Source: Mangifera indica (taxonomy: Eukaryota; Streptophyta; Magnoliopsida; Sapindales; Anacardiaceae). Taken from it: 64,000 nucleotides of DNA. This document shows, piece by piece, positions 48,091 to 60,689 of this stretch. How positions within the stretch are numbered: position 1 is the stretch's first letter; every line of letters begins with the position of its first letter. The stretch is taken from NCBI RefSeq assembly GCF_011075055.1, contig NC_058137.1, positions 1,178,001 to 1,242,000 on the forward strand, given 5' to 3'. The notes below the pieces were generated by a model. The model worked only from the letters and a program-made list of their open reading frames with translations. It made no database searches and was not told the origin of the DNA. The position numbers and the translations under genes were made by a program.

Positions 48091-51000
48091 TTAATAATTC
48101 AGCAAGGAATATTTTACTCTTAAGACTACTCTGCCTTTCTCTATGCCAAGCTTACCGCCAGTAACCAACCAATGACCTGGAGGATCTTGTGGCCCTTTGC
48201 TCATCTCAGACGTGTCAATAAACTTTGCCAACTTGTTGCCCGTTAAGTTCTCTTTTGAACCTGTACTAGAGTCACCAGAGTTGGCTAAAGCAGCAACTTT
48301 CTTAGATTTGTCATTTGGGGAATGGTCCCACAAAGATCTTCGAACGGTGCAACCAGGTAGTCGAGAATACAAAAGCTTCATGTACAAAACGTTTTTTGAT
48401 CCGAAATCCCATACTCCAAGTTGTGCTCCGGTGACAATGTACACACCAGAGAGGTTGCCAATAAAGGTTTCGGGGTTCTCAATTGGTGCTGTACTCACAT
48501 GAGAAAAATTCTTCCACTTAACTGGCTCAAACCATCGACTATCTTGCTCCTCAGGTCCCTGCCACTTGGGAGCACCAATAGCCACATGGCTGTCCCAGTT
48601 TGGCAATAAAATTTTTGGAAGAGAAGCCAAGTGTTGAAGATGAATACATAAGCAGTTTTGTTTGGTTCCTTCAAGCGATAATCGCAAGCCTGTAACTGGC
48701 TTACGACCAACTGATATCTGCAAATACATGAAGCATATTAGAGCACCGTTTTATTACAAAGGTTGGCTTACATTTCAGTGTGTATAAAAAGTTAAATTTC
48801 TCCATTATAATATGCTGCTTATGTCTCTGGAAACATAATCCATTCAAATCCATATACAAGGGCTTTACCAAACATTCAAATTAGAGTTGATGACAACATG
48901 ATGACAATGGAAAAGCAAATTATTATATGGTGATAACTTGATTCATTGATATCCTTAGTAAAGTTCCAGTGAAGACAAATTTCAAGGGCAGCAAAGATAC
49001 TCAAGAGAAAGTAAAACAGCAGTCCAAAAATTATGGATGCCATATCAATGCAATAACATGATTCATTTTCCTAGAGACAACCAATTTTAACTTCCATAAT
49101 ACATAGTACGCCCTTAAAACCTTTACCTGTTCTTGGCTGACATAAAGCTTTTGCCCTATCAAGCTGAATTGCAGAGATGGGCAAACTGGTTCCTTCCTTT
49201 GTAGGCCAGGAATCTTATTATGTACAGGAGCCCATAACCGAGGAATCCGAAACTCTAGAAAATATCTCAGTTCTTCAATCGGAGGTTTAACTGTGCATAG
49301 TTACCAGAAAGATTTTAAAGCTTACAGTTATTAATGAGTTACCATTATCAACAAAGCACATGAAAGGGCCACAATTCTATCCCTAAATGATAAATTTGTG
49401 ATTGTCTTACATTCGAGATAAAGATCAATAGCTCGTGTCAGATGCTCCTTTCTAACTACTCCATCAAGAAGAGCACTGATAGGGAAGAAAGTCATCTGAA
49501 TTACATCTGGAGAAGAATTAACAGTTTTGGCCCATTGGGTGTGGCTTTGCTCCAAATCATCTCCTCCTCTCCTCCGGAAGATGACTGTAACATCCTGTAT
49601 CAATAAGAGTTTCAATATTGTTCTCAGTTCCATGCTCTCAAGGCAATGAGAAGTAGAAAGGTTTAGGAAGTCAACAATCAACAGTGAAGAGCCATCAAGA
49701 ATTTGTTTTCCCAAAGCTAATTTTTTGCTTTCACACACATGGAAACTCCAGTCCAGCAACCAGGAACAACAATCAGATGCAATCTCCATTTTTGTACATG
49801 AAAATGAGTATCAGACAACTATCCTGACAGAAATCCACAAAAGAACAGAATTCTGGATAAAATGCAGACACATAAATTAAAAAGTCATGAATAGTAATCA
49901 TAATTAAACGATGCCATTATTTTCTAAATTGTTACAATTGACAACAGAAATGTTAATTCAGAGAAAGCATCATGATATGATATGAATCAGAAGCAAGAGT
50001 TTCATTACTGAAAGCATCATGACTGTTGATTACATTCCAGATCAGCTGTGCCAAGGACCCTCAATTGTGCAACGATTATATACAGTTTCCGATTTCTTTT
50101 ATATTTTCTACTCATAATTTTAGAGACTAAAAAAGATAACACCTAAAGAGAAGTACGAACAGCTACATTTAATTACCGAAAGATTTTTAAAAAAATAGTA
50201 TGAACAGCTTCTTTAAAGAAAAATGCATCACTAGATTATATAGTAAAAACAATGGAATAACTTTATGATGTTAACATACTTCTTTCCCAGTAAGATATGG
50301 TGCACTGGTAGGTTGAGGGTATATCCCTTGGCTGTTGAATAATCCAGGATCAACCTGCATAACTCAAAATAATACACACAGTAAATCAACTGTGATTCAA
50401 AAAACTTGACAAATAAATGAAAGAAGAAAAAATACAAAGAAACAATCTGGAACTAGCCTTATCCTTCAATTTCATTTGACCTGAACTTGTCTGACTGTCA
50501 TTGTCAGAAAATCTCTGATTTCCAACGTCCTGAACATAGTTTTTAATCTCCATCATTGACAGTGGTGATGAATGATGTTGTTTAACATATATCACATCTT
50601 TACCTCCAATAGTTACAGAAGTTATGACATGAGTCCCAAAATTTTCAATAAAGCTGTAAAAGAAATGGCAGTAATTAGGTAAAATTACAAGCTATGCTAT
50701 CAATATATTCCTCCTGAATCAAACATTCGTACCTTGCCAAAGATGCTGGGTCCCAACATGTTGGGACAGCCAGTTTCACATTTTCTTGCAAGACCAATGG
50801 GGATTTAAGTTCAACTTTAGCAAGCGGAATAAAAAAACCATCCATAGATAATGTCTTTGTGGCTGCAGCATCTATATGCTTTGAACCAGTGAAGCTAAAA
50901 GCAGAATTGAAACTACCAAGAGGGAAATCTCCGGATAAATTAGCCCTGTGATTAAAATATTCCACCATCTGCAATCATCCATTGCAAGAAATATATTAAT

Positions 51001-52160
51001 AAATATTAAAGCAACAAGATATATTTGAAACACAAAGTCTAGTGCTCTTAAATTAGAAAACAAGAATTGCTCTTCCTTCTTTTCACTCTCATGCCAATAG
51101 AATTTGATAATTCATATTTCTCTATTTCTTTATCAACTTTCTCACTCTATCCAATGCAATTATCACTTCTATTTCAACAGCTACATTTTAGCACATTAAC
51201 CCATTATTTTGGCTTAAAAGCAAATTCAAATGATCCCAGTTCAAAACATCTAAATCTATATTTGACTGTTCCTGAGCTAAAGCAAGCATTTCTAGTAATC
51301 CAACAGAGCTCATGCATTAGCCAAACACAGCTCTGTGTTAATTTTCATATTCTGAAATTAGTGGCACATAAGGCTTACAAATCTATTAGTTTTCTCAAAA
51401 ACTCAGTACTCATCTGTCTGTCATTCATCATTGAATATCACCACACATTTCTTCAGATGTCACTATAACTGCAGCTCAAACCATCATTTAGTGGTTTAAG
51501 CTTAATCTACTAAGCAATAAACCTTCTCTCTCTCTCTCTCAGATAAATACACAAGAGCTTTAAACCTGAGCTTGGCTTGAACTGGAGAGGAAACTTCCAT
51601 GAGTCATCTTGTGCTAGAATTGAGCAGCGGGGTCATGCACTGATTTAGCACAATAAAATTGAGAGCAAACATAAACAAATAAAGCTCGTTCTCTTAGGAC
51701 ACAGCAGAAAATTACCAAAATAACGAAAAAGTTCAAGCTTTAATCTTGCATGTCATTCTTTTTAGCTTACTGATTATATTACATTTGTTTTCCTCCTGAA
51801 AACCAATCTAAACTACCTGAAGCTCATCCAAAAATTAAAAAAAAAAAAATGAATGATAGAAAAAAACTAAAGACAAAAATAAATAAATAAATAAATTATT
51901 ACCTCCTGAAAAGAGCAAACGCCAGAGCTCTGTCGGCCAAAAGAGTCTTGCGAGTTCTTGATATCCCAAGAAACATTAGAAACAACTACGTTATCATACA
52001 AAACAAGATCCCTAGTATGTTCTCCATCAACTTGAACTACTCTAGACCCTGCAACTCCTTTACAGTACAGCAGCCTCATATCATAATTCACATCAAAGCC
52101 CCTCCCCAGAGCTTGAACAGAGTTTATAGCCGTCTGCATAGCTGCTGCATTATCACCCAT
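48091..52160 (-). CDS. CAD1: MACPF domain protein, CAD1-like
   Basis: Membrane-attack-complex/perforin family protein. In Arabidopsis, loss of CAD1 or of its relative NSL1 causes salicylate-dependent spontaneous cell death, so the family restrains plant immunity. Seven coding exons: 51903-52160, 50733-50968, 50458-50653, 50280-50354, 49411-49594, 49127-49290, 48091-48717, total 579 aa. The N terminus reads ALGRGFDVNYDMRLLYCKG. The MACPF signature NFGTHVITSVTIGG spans about 169-182, followed by FRRRGGDDLEQSH and the conserved tail PGHWLVTGGKLG. Exon 4 (25 codons) adds a segment that I remember in other eudicots but not in the Arabidopsis protein. The intron after exon 3 starts with GC. The frame is intact throughout. 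Confidence 0.95.
50355..50457 (-). other. CAD1: GC-AG intron 3 of the CAD1-like gene
   Basis: On the minus strand the donor reads AAG/GCTAGT and the acceptor GCAG. Only this splice keeps phase 0 between KLKDK and VDPGLF; the nearest GT is out of phase. Confidence 0.7.
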
Positions 52161-54621
52161 CTTGGCCCAAGCAGACCCCGACCCACTTTCCGATATTCCC
52201 CGAAATTAAGAACCCAGGTCGTGGTTTTGGCTGATCGTCATCAATCAAACTCGTCTCTAGATCTTAAATCAAATGATAAAAGATTTTTTTTTTATATCTT
52301 CGATTTTCCTTCTTCAACTCTCTCGGTAACTCAGGCATGGACTCACCGTTCAGTCTTTAATTTTTACACAAAAATATTGTACACGTGGCGTGTAAGTTTG
52401 ATGAAAAGCTTGACCGTTGAATTTCTTTTGATTTCTGACAAAGCATGTGTTGGACACCATCCAACGCCTGATAATTAACGAATAATATGGTATATTTTCT
52501 TAGTCCACGGTGAGATTGATTGTATCAAGCCCGCCTGTGTCCTCCTATTTTAGTTTATAGTCTTTTTCCGACGTTTTTCGAGGCTTTTATTATAAATAAG
52601 TAAACCAAAAATTACTGAATTTTAAGTGCAAAATAAGTTTATTTCATTCGTCCAACAAAAGGATGGGAACCTTGAAAAGGATTCGATGGAGATTCAGATA
52701 CCCTATGTATGGCATCAATCTAATAATCGGAGTTCATCTAAGTCAATTGACATTCGGATCGATTGCCTAGAGGTCAACAACAGATTTCAATTGATTCAGC
52801 TACAATTTATCTTGGTTCATAACCTCTACTAGAGCTACATATGATTAGTCACAAGTTGCAAATAAATTTGATTTGCTCAAATTTGACTCTCAAATCGAGC
52901 TTAAGTTTGATATTGATTGATTTAATAAGTTCAAAAACTCAAGATTAGATTCGACCAAAATATCAATAAAATCTTAAAATTTTTAAATCTTACATTTTTC
53001 TTCACTTTAAATTTAAAGAGTAACTGGTTTAAAAACTCTTTTAAAATTGAAGGGGTTAAAGTATAATCTTACTCGGATAGTTTTGCACCCTGCGCCCCTA
53101 TCTAGTTTAATCCATCACCTCCACCGGATTGCCCCGGGTTTCCAGTCAAACCGACCGTCCAATCCCATATTCAAAACCCCCCATCTTCTAAAATTAGTGC
53201 AATATTAGGTCATACACATTCTACTGTGACTCTTCATACTGTCAGGGCAGGTGGGCTACTGAGAAGCTGTGAAAGAAACTTTGACAGCAATTTTCTGTAA
53301 CAGGTTAGAGTGGGAAGATGTCAACAATTGCATAGCATGTGTGTTGAAGGGAAAGACTTTGTCAATCATGGAAGCTTTTACCTGACAAAAAAAGAAAGAA
53401 AAAATCAACTTTCTTCTTCTTCCCACTACAATTTTGCATCTTATTCTATAAGATAAATAAGCCTTTCAAGCATTGACCAAACTTAAATCGATAAAAAATT
53501 TATAATCAATTGGTCATTTTGGAATAGTATATACCAACGGGTCATATACTCGTCCAACCGAATCTTTGATTCATCATCTACTATGCCTGTCAAGGTCAAG
53601 CCATGGAATTTTCTTTCTATTGGACATTTGGACAGTGCTATTTGCTAAAGCAGAATCTCAAGCAAGCAGTCTTGAGACGAAAATAAGCAGTGACATTTAC
53701 CTTTGATTCGAGGAAAGAATGCGAGCAGTCCTGAAGCTCAGCTTCAGTGGTTTGAGTTGCCCTGATTCTCAACTCAGGTACTCAGGTATGGAAGCAGCTT
53801 TACATTGAGCTGATCAGAAAAATCATGTCAGTTATCAGACTAATGGAGATCTGATTTGGACAGTGAATGTCCCTTGCAAAAATCCCTTCTTCGTACTTAT
53901 GTACATGAGCAGTCAAACAAAATAATGTGCGGGCATTGCCATATTCATATTTTCCAATCTGTTCTCGGAAATGCAGTTGGTACGACAATAACACATGCAG
54001 AGTATGTGACCAGATTTTCAAATTCAAACCTACAGATTCATGTACAACTCACCTACAAGCATAGATCCAAAGAAAGCATGAACATATTGCATTTCAGGCA
54101 TTTAACTTCGGAAAACTAATCAAAACCTCTTTCCAGGCTTTGAAGCTATTATCCAGGCCAACTTAACAGAGCAAATTTATAGTACCGAATAAAAATACTG
54201 AACACAGTCAAGCAATATAAACCTGATAATAACAATCATAAGCTGGCTAAATCATATAATACTGCACACCTGGACTCATCAATTCTACCTGTCATGTACT
54301 CAAACTGAATATAAATTGCTACTTTGCATTGAAAAAACAAAGAGTAGTTTCAGAATGAGGTATTGATATTGATATGAACAGGAAAAGGTCTAAAACCATT
54401 TAACTGCTTTACAAAAAGGTTAACTAGCATTGAAAATGATACTCGTCTTGTCTTCTATTTTCCCAATAATATCGTCATCAACCTCATTTCCTTTCAGCAT
54501 TTTTGTTTCTTAGGTAATCATTTAAGGTAACTAAGCAGTGATTCAGTAAAATATATATCTACTATTGCATACCGACTTTATCTGAATAGAACAGAAAGAA
54601 AATTACACAAAATTTACCCAC
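52161..54621. other. Intergenic DNA
   Basis: The first few hundred bases are the promoter and leader of the CAD1-like gene (TC-rich near 52300, ACGTGG at about 52384). Decayed CTCGA-type repeat lies at about 52840-53050. From 53300 to 54600 is non-coding DNA with the 3' UTR of the kinase gene at the right end. No gene supported. Confidence 0.4.
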
Positions 54622-57583
54622 TCATTGTGAGTTCCTGGGCTTTTTAGCAGTGAAAAGTTGGCGAAGGAAAGCAAATTTTCCTCTTGCACGAGCAGATAAC
54701 TCTGTAATGGAGCCATTACTCGTTGCTTCTTGTTCACTGGAGTCAGATTCTGGAACAGATGGTGGGGGTGGAGCAAGTGTGAAGAGAAAAGCATTAAGCA
54801 TGCGAATAATCAGGCCAAAGCTTGGCCTCATGTTAGGGTCTTCAACCCAACAAGACTGTATGATAAATGCAAGATCAGGGGATATATTCTCAGGAAGAAT
54901 AGGCCTCTCATGCTGCATTTCAGACAAAACAAAATTCAATTAGCAAAATCTTCATTTCAATTTTCATTCTGGTCAATTGGCCAAAGGCAACAGAAAAAGT
55001 ATTACACAGTTGATTCTTGTACCTTAAAAGCAGCAGCATAAGCAGCCTGCAAATTGGACATGCCTTCAAATGGCATGCGGTTGGTTAGCAATTCCCATAA
55101 GACAATTCCAAAGCTGTAGACATCAACCTTGTTATTATAATGCTTCTTCTCTCCCTGACGAAGTGTCACAGTACTATACAACTGAACAGGCACAAACATT
55201 GTTGGTCAGAGAGGCAATTGCACAGGAAAAAATATATATCTCACATATAATATAAATCTACCCAAACAATTCATGCCAATCACTTACAAGTGATAGAATA
55301 GAGGATTTAGACAAAAGGAAAAACTGGGTATCGCTGCACCATGAGAAAGACAGTGCAGAACCTCAAAATCAAAGAAACTATTCAATTTGGTATTTAAAGA
55401 ATTAATTATGAAGCCACCTCGCAACTTTGTACCCTCAATACTAATGAATTAATATCCACATAACCTACAGGTGAAAACCCTAGAAGCCACAAACCTCAGG
55501 AGCCATCCATCGATAAGTTCCTGTTTCTGCGGTCATCATTTCAGTCACAGATTCTTCTCTTGCAAGACCAAAATCAGCAAGCTTAAGAGACTGCTTATTT
55601 GCTGTAAGCAATAAATTATCTGCATTGAAATAATTAGATATCGATTATACTGCTTACAGATTTTTTTCATCCTATTCAGGACAGGAAATAACAATCTAAA
55701 TTCTGCTTCAATAAACCACAAGAAAAGCATCATTCATTTCAGCTGAAAGGAAAGTGATTGTATCAATAAAGGCGTTAGAATCATCTCTATTACATGAAGC
55801 TTGGATGTCCACATTCATTCTGATGATAGAAATATTCAACAATATTAGCTTGAACTAATTATCAAGTAAGGAGTCGTAAGCAAGTAGATACCGATGAAGC
55901 TAAAAACTTAAAAAAAAAAAAGTAACAAAAATACCCTTGTTGGATGCAGGAAAATTTAACAAGTACAGATAACTACAAGATCGATATATCCAGACACTAT
56001 AGGCTGCTAGCACTGTTACGGTAAAATTTACTTTCTACATGTTTATTGGATGACTTTAACTAGTGTTTATGCTTTTTAAACAAAAAAGGAAAGAAACAAA
56101 GAAGAGAAACAAGATCATGCACATCACCCCACAACATTCCACACATATAAAAGGGAGAAACTCTGGGTAACACCTTAAAAGAACCTTGGATCACTTTTAC
56201 AACATGACGAACTACAGTCAGGGAGTACCAGGTTTCAGATCTCTGTGTATAATGCCATTGGCATGCAGACATTCCATGGCTCGAGCAATGTCAAGTGCAA
56301 AATTTAAAGCCACGTGAATGTCTAACTGATTTGGTCGAATGCTAACTAAATACTTCCGCAGTGACATCCCTGGCAATAGCTCTGTTACTATCACCATCAG
56401 TGGATCCTTACAAGCTCCAATAAACTGCAAAGTAAAGAAATATAAACAATGGATATTATAGAGACGGTAACAAGGTAAAGAAGTTTGTAGGTTGCAAGCA
56501 ATAAAGCAAACAATAATGAAACACATATGGTTATGTGTATAATCTTCCATTCAGAAATGAAAGCGCAAATGTATATAAGAAAACTTGCAAATAATTTCTT
56601 TGTGGGGTTCATTGATTCACAGCATGTAAGATAAGCTAGATATGTGAAGAAGTGGGCCTGATTTTGACACTCACCTGGACAAGATTCTCATGTTTTACTC
56701 TCGACATCATATTGACTTCACGAACAAAATGATTCTCAAGTGTAGCTATTCCTCCTGAAGTGCTCCCACGCTGGAGCACTTTGATTGCAACAATTTGATC
56801 GCCATACCTGGAAAAAGTATTGGAGTTCACCTATGTAACTAGAAATACTAGTTGCCAGACAAACTAATCTTAAACTTCCAATGCTTGCCCAGAAGTTCAA
56901 CTCACATCACCATAGATGGAAAATCCTTATAGCCAAATATGAAAAGATACACAAAAAGCTACCAAATTTTTATTTGCCATTCCGGAAGAGTAAAGAATTC
57001 AATATAATACATCTTAAATCCCATACGTAGTTAACAAAATTTGAGAAAATGAGTGGTATTTGTTCCTCAAGAAACACGCCCACCTCCGTTTTCAAAAATA
57101 CTAAGACAGCAAAAATTTATAATCCACATACATTAAGTTCTCCTGTTACACATAAACCCCAGTAACATTACAAACTTGACTATAATAAACACGTCAGTTG
57201 CAGAGTACTATACATAGCCATCCTTGGTCATACTATCAGCGACCTGTAGCTTATATTATCAATAAATTTAACGAAAAACTGAAAACCCTGTTTTGCGTAA
57301 GTACCAACAAAAAATAGAAGAGTAAAAAAATCAGTTAACATAAAGAAGTTGACACTGACCTGCCTTTATAAACTTCTCCATGAGCTCCTTCTCCGATTTG
57401 GGAGCCGATAAACAATAATTTAGGGTCAACAAGGAGACTTTCATCGATGGTCAACTGCGGGGCCGTTATGGATCCATTTTGCGAGACGGTCATAGATTCT
57501 CTCTCGACAGACCTCCGCAAAGCATGCTGCTCTTGTTCCCTCTCTTCTCTTCCTTGTCTGTTCCTGTCGTTGCTGTAACTCAT
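54622..57583 (-). CDS. Raf-like (group C) Ser/Thr/Tyr protein kinase
   Basis: Cytosolic Raf-like MAPKKK-related kinase of the short type (as Arabidopsis At5g50180/At5g66710). Six coding exons: 57360-57583, 56675-56807, 56229-56424, 55495-55619, 55023-55181, 54622-54912, total 375 aa. Glycine loop [11 protein letters not shown] at about 64-74, ATP-binding Lys84 (VAIKVL), catalytic HRDLKPDN at 179-186, DFG at 200-202, activation/P+1 segment [10 protein letters not shown] ending at 226. All catalytic residues are intact, in contrast to the pseudokinase at 10 kb. The N terminus is polar and charged (about 1-45) with no extra domain. The C-terminal tail is Pro/Ser-rich. The pathway is not known. 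Confidence 0.95.
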
Positions 57584-59619
57584 AGTTGCAACCTCATACT
57601 ATTCCCGAGTTCCTCATTTAAAGGAAAAACTGTTTTCTTTTCAGTTCAATCCTCTTTTCTTTATACACAAACAACAGTTATCGCCTCTAATCAGCTTAAA
57701 AAGAACATCATGTTTTCAATTTCATAAACATACTAAATCCACTAAACCAAAATCTAATTCATCTGATGACCGTTACTTCTCTCTCCAAATTAACCATTCA
57801 GTATCGCCAACACTCAAAAAAGAAGAGGTTTTTTTTTTTTTTTATATAAAATATATATATATATATATTAATATCCGAAATAAATGCTGCTCTGAAATTT
57901 TCAAAATTTTGAAGCTTCAACTTCCCCACATGAATTTTACACCAGAGAAGCTCAAACAATGAAAACAAGCTAAAGAAAAAATTTAAAAAAAAAAAACTTA
58001 CAGTCCACGCAAAAGGAAAATTAAAGTACTTTACATAATCGCCGTCATCTTCAAAAACAAGAACAAAAACGACGTCGATATGGAAGAGCTGAGCGAAAGC
58101 TGAAGGTGAAACAGTTCGATTTGTGTGTAAAATTTTTCCGGCGATTTTACTAGTCTCTGTTCCGATGGAAGTTTTTTAAAAAAGTGGAGGAAAGACACAA
58201 AAGAAAAAGCAAACAGAGGAGTTGATGTTTGGAGAAAAACGGGAGGGCCAATGAGAAGAATCCACGTGGAGAGCACAAGAATCAGGCTTTTGTGTTGGTA
58301 GCATCAGCGATTTGGACGTTCTTGGTCCAGGATGCTTTGATGGACCCTCCCCTGTACAGACAAACTAGTCCCATTCTCTCGGCTCGGCTTCGCTAGGCTC
58401 ATCTTTTCCGTGCTTCACTCGGCTAAACCACATTTTGTTTTGGATAGTATCATATTCACAAACGGTAAGATATTAGAATTATACTATTTTAGTTAGGGAT
58501 AAAATAATATATATTATTTTATTATTTTATTTTTTAAATACATATTTTATATTATTTTTAAATTTATTAAAAATTTTAATATCATCCCTCCTGAGGAGGT
58601 ATTTAATTTTGTAAATATTTTATTATTAAAATTAAAAACTTATTTTAAAAATAAATTATTTAAAGTATTATTGAATATAAATTATTATTATAATTAGTAA
58701 AAATAAATTGATATAAATAATTATTATATTTAGTTAAAAGTAATAAAATAATATTATTTTATTTAAATACTATTAAATATTGTTATTTTAAATTTTTTTA
58801 TGATTTATTATATTAATTAAAAATATGATTATTTTTGTTTATAAATAAATAAATAAGAATATAATTATAATAAAATAATATTACTTTAATAATCTTTTAA
58901 TATCTGAAATAGAGATAATAATCAGATTATCTTTTATATTATATGTCACATAATCATTACTAAAATAATTTTTTATTAAATTTTTTTATTATTTATAAAC
59001 TAAACAAAGTAATATAAATAATAAAATATATATTACCAAAATAATTTTTATTTTCTCGTAATCAAATAACCCCATAATTTTATGTAATTTCCATTTTATA
59101 TGTTTTAAAAAATAATCATAATTTATTATTATATTATTATTTTAAAAATATTAAAACCCCTTGGAGGCTCATGATTCATTTTCGGGGATATATATATATA
59201 TATGAATTATTTTTTATTTATATAATATAATATAATATATGTCGTATTTATTGAAACCGAGGACCTGAAGACAAATTGGAAAAGAGATAAATGTGGAACG
59301 GCAATACTGAAAACAAAGTGGAAAAAACTAAAAAAGAGTGGGCCATCGTTGTCACTGTTTGGGCTGCTGCTGCCTCGTTGAACTTGAAAGGAGAGATCAA
59401 CGTGGAAACTGAGTTTGGCTAACTCTTGGTTGTCTAAAATTTTTTGGTCCCTATTGTTAGCCGCCAATTTCAAGGCTCAAGCTGTAACTGGGAGCTGCAT
59501 GATAGGGACAAAATCGTTATTGAAAATTTTTATTAGACTAAATGATCATAAATCAAACCTCATAGGTGAAATGATTATTACATTTGACAAGAGCCCGGTA
59601 CATGTTTAAAACATGCTTG
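57584..59619. other. Kinase 5' region and AT-rich spacer
   Basis: 57584-58290 should hold the kinase leader and promoter (CT/GA-rich tracts, CCACGTGG near 58262). 58440-59210 is extremely AT-rich DNA made of ATTATTTTA-type runs, without genes. A short TA run lies at 59190. Confidence 0.45.
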
Positions 59620-59960
59620 TAGGGTTAGATTCGAGTTGAGTTAAGCTCAGCTCACAATCAGCTCAGGCTCGGCTATGTCTATTTATGGCCGGCTTGAGTT
59701 CGGTTTGAGCTCGACTCAAGCCGAACTTGGTTCGACTCATTTTTTACTCAATTCGGCTTGTTTTTCATATCAAAATGACATCATTTTATGTATATATATA
59801 GATCAAAACGACATCGTTTTATATAAAAAATTTTGAAAAAAAATCGACCGAGCCAACCTGAGTCAGCTCGAGCTCAATTAAGCCAAGCAGAGCCCGGCTC
59901 GTTTCGGGCTCGAACCGAGCCAGCTTGAGCTCGAGCTGGCTCGGCTCGAGTCCAGCCCTA
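59620..59960. mobile_element. hAT-like non-autonomous element
   Basis: 341 bases. The left end TAGGGTTAGATTCGAG is the imperfect inverted repeat of the right end CTCGAGTCCAGCCCTA. The flanks CATGCTTG (59612-59619) and CATGCATG (59961-59968) match at 7 of 8 positions, as expected for the 8-bp target duplication of hAT elements. TAGGG-type ends also fit hAT. The interior is rich in GAGCTCGAG palindromes and carries AAACGACATCGTTTT. No transposase. Many decayed CTCGA-rich stretches in this window may be older relatives. Confidence 0.7.
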
Positions 59961-60194
59961 CATGCATGGATGCCGGATGGACATGTCCCAGCGACTCTTC
60001 TGTCTGCTTCGATGTTATTCAATGTTAATGTTGTTATATAAACTTAGATTCGAATTAAGTTAAATTTAAATTTGATTTAATTTATATATAGTAGAGTTTA
60101 AATTTGAATTCGGGTTCATAAAAGTTTAGTTCAAATTTGATTCAATTCATTTCAAATTCAAATTTTTAACTATTTCATTATCAAAACGATGTTT

Positions 60195-60689
60195 CATCTC
60201 CTTTCAAAGGTCTCTCTCCATATATTTGGATGTTTGTTTGGTGTCGATCTTCTTCTAAAAGAACGAAGCTCTTCATCTTCGTTCGTCTTTCCAGACGAAG
60301 ACAAAGAGTTTCGTCTTCCTCGACGAAACTCTTTGTCTCTCGTTGTCTTCCAAGTCTCATTTAACACCGATCGGACTTCTAAATAGGTGAAGAGAGACCG
60401 TCGGAGGGAGAGAAAGCTTCGAGAGGAATAAATGACAGACAACAATGTCGGATTTGACGTCGAAGATTTGAAAATTGAACCCTATAGAAAAACTATCATT
60501 TTTTAAAACTTAAATTGAGGAAAAATTTTTAGTTTTTAAAGTTTAAGGGAGAAAAAAAGATATAATTTTAAGAGATTAAAATTTCGATAAATTTAACTAC
60601 GTATAGATAAATATTTAAAAATTTTAAAATTAAAAAAGAAATACATAAAAAAAACAGCCATCCTTAGGTGGGAAATAGTCCTTTTGGCC
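60195..60689. mobile_element. Mutator-like element, copy G, left arm truncated
   Basis: Keeps the palindromic centre (CGTCTTCCTCGACGAAACTC) and the right arm ending GGTGGGAAATAGTCCTTTT then GGCC at 60689. The outer left arm is missing, replaced by unrelated AT-rich repeat DNA. The two short ORFs on opposite strands (60189-60386, 60194-60445) are palindrome artefacts. Confidence 0.65.

Noticed and set aside
46816..57583. Expansin, CAD1-like and kinase genes as a functional cluster
   Set aside because: Unrelated families, mixed strands, kilobase spacers and separate promoters; nothing in the sequence links them.
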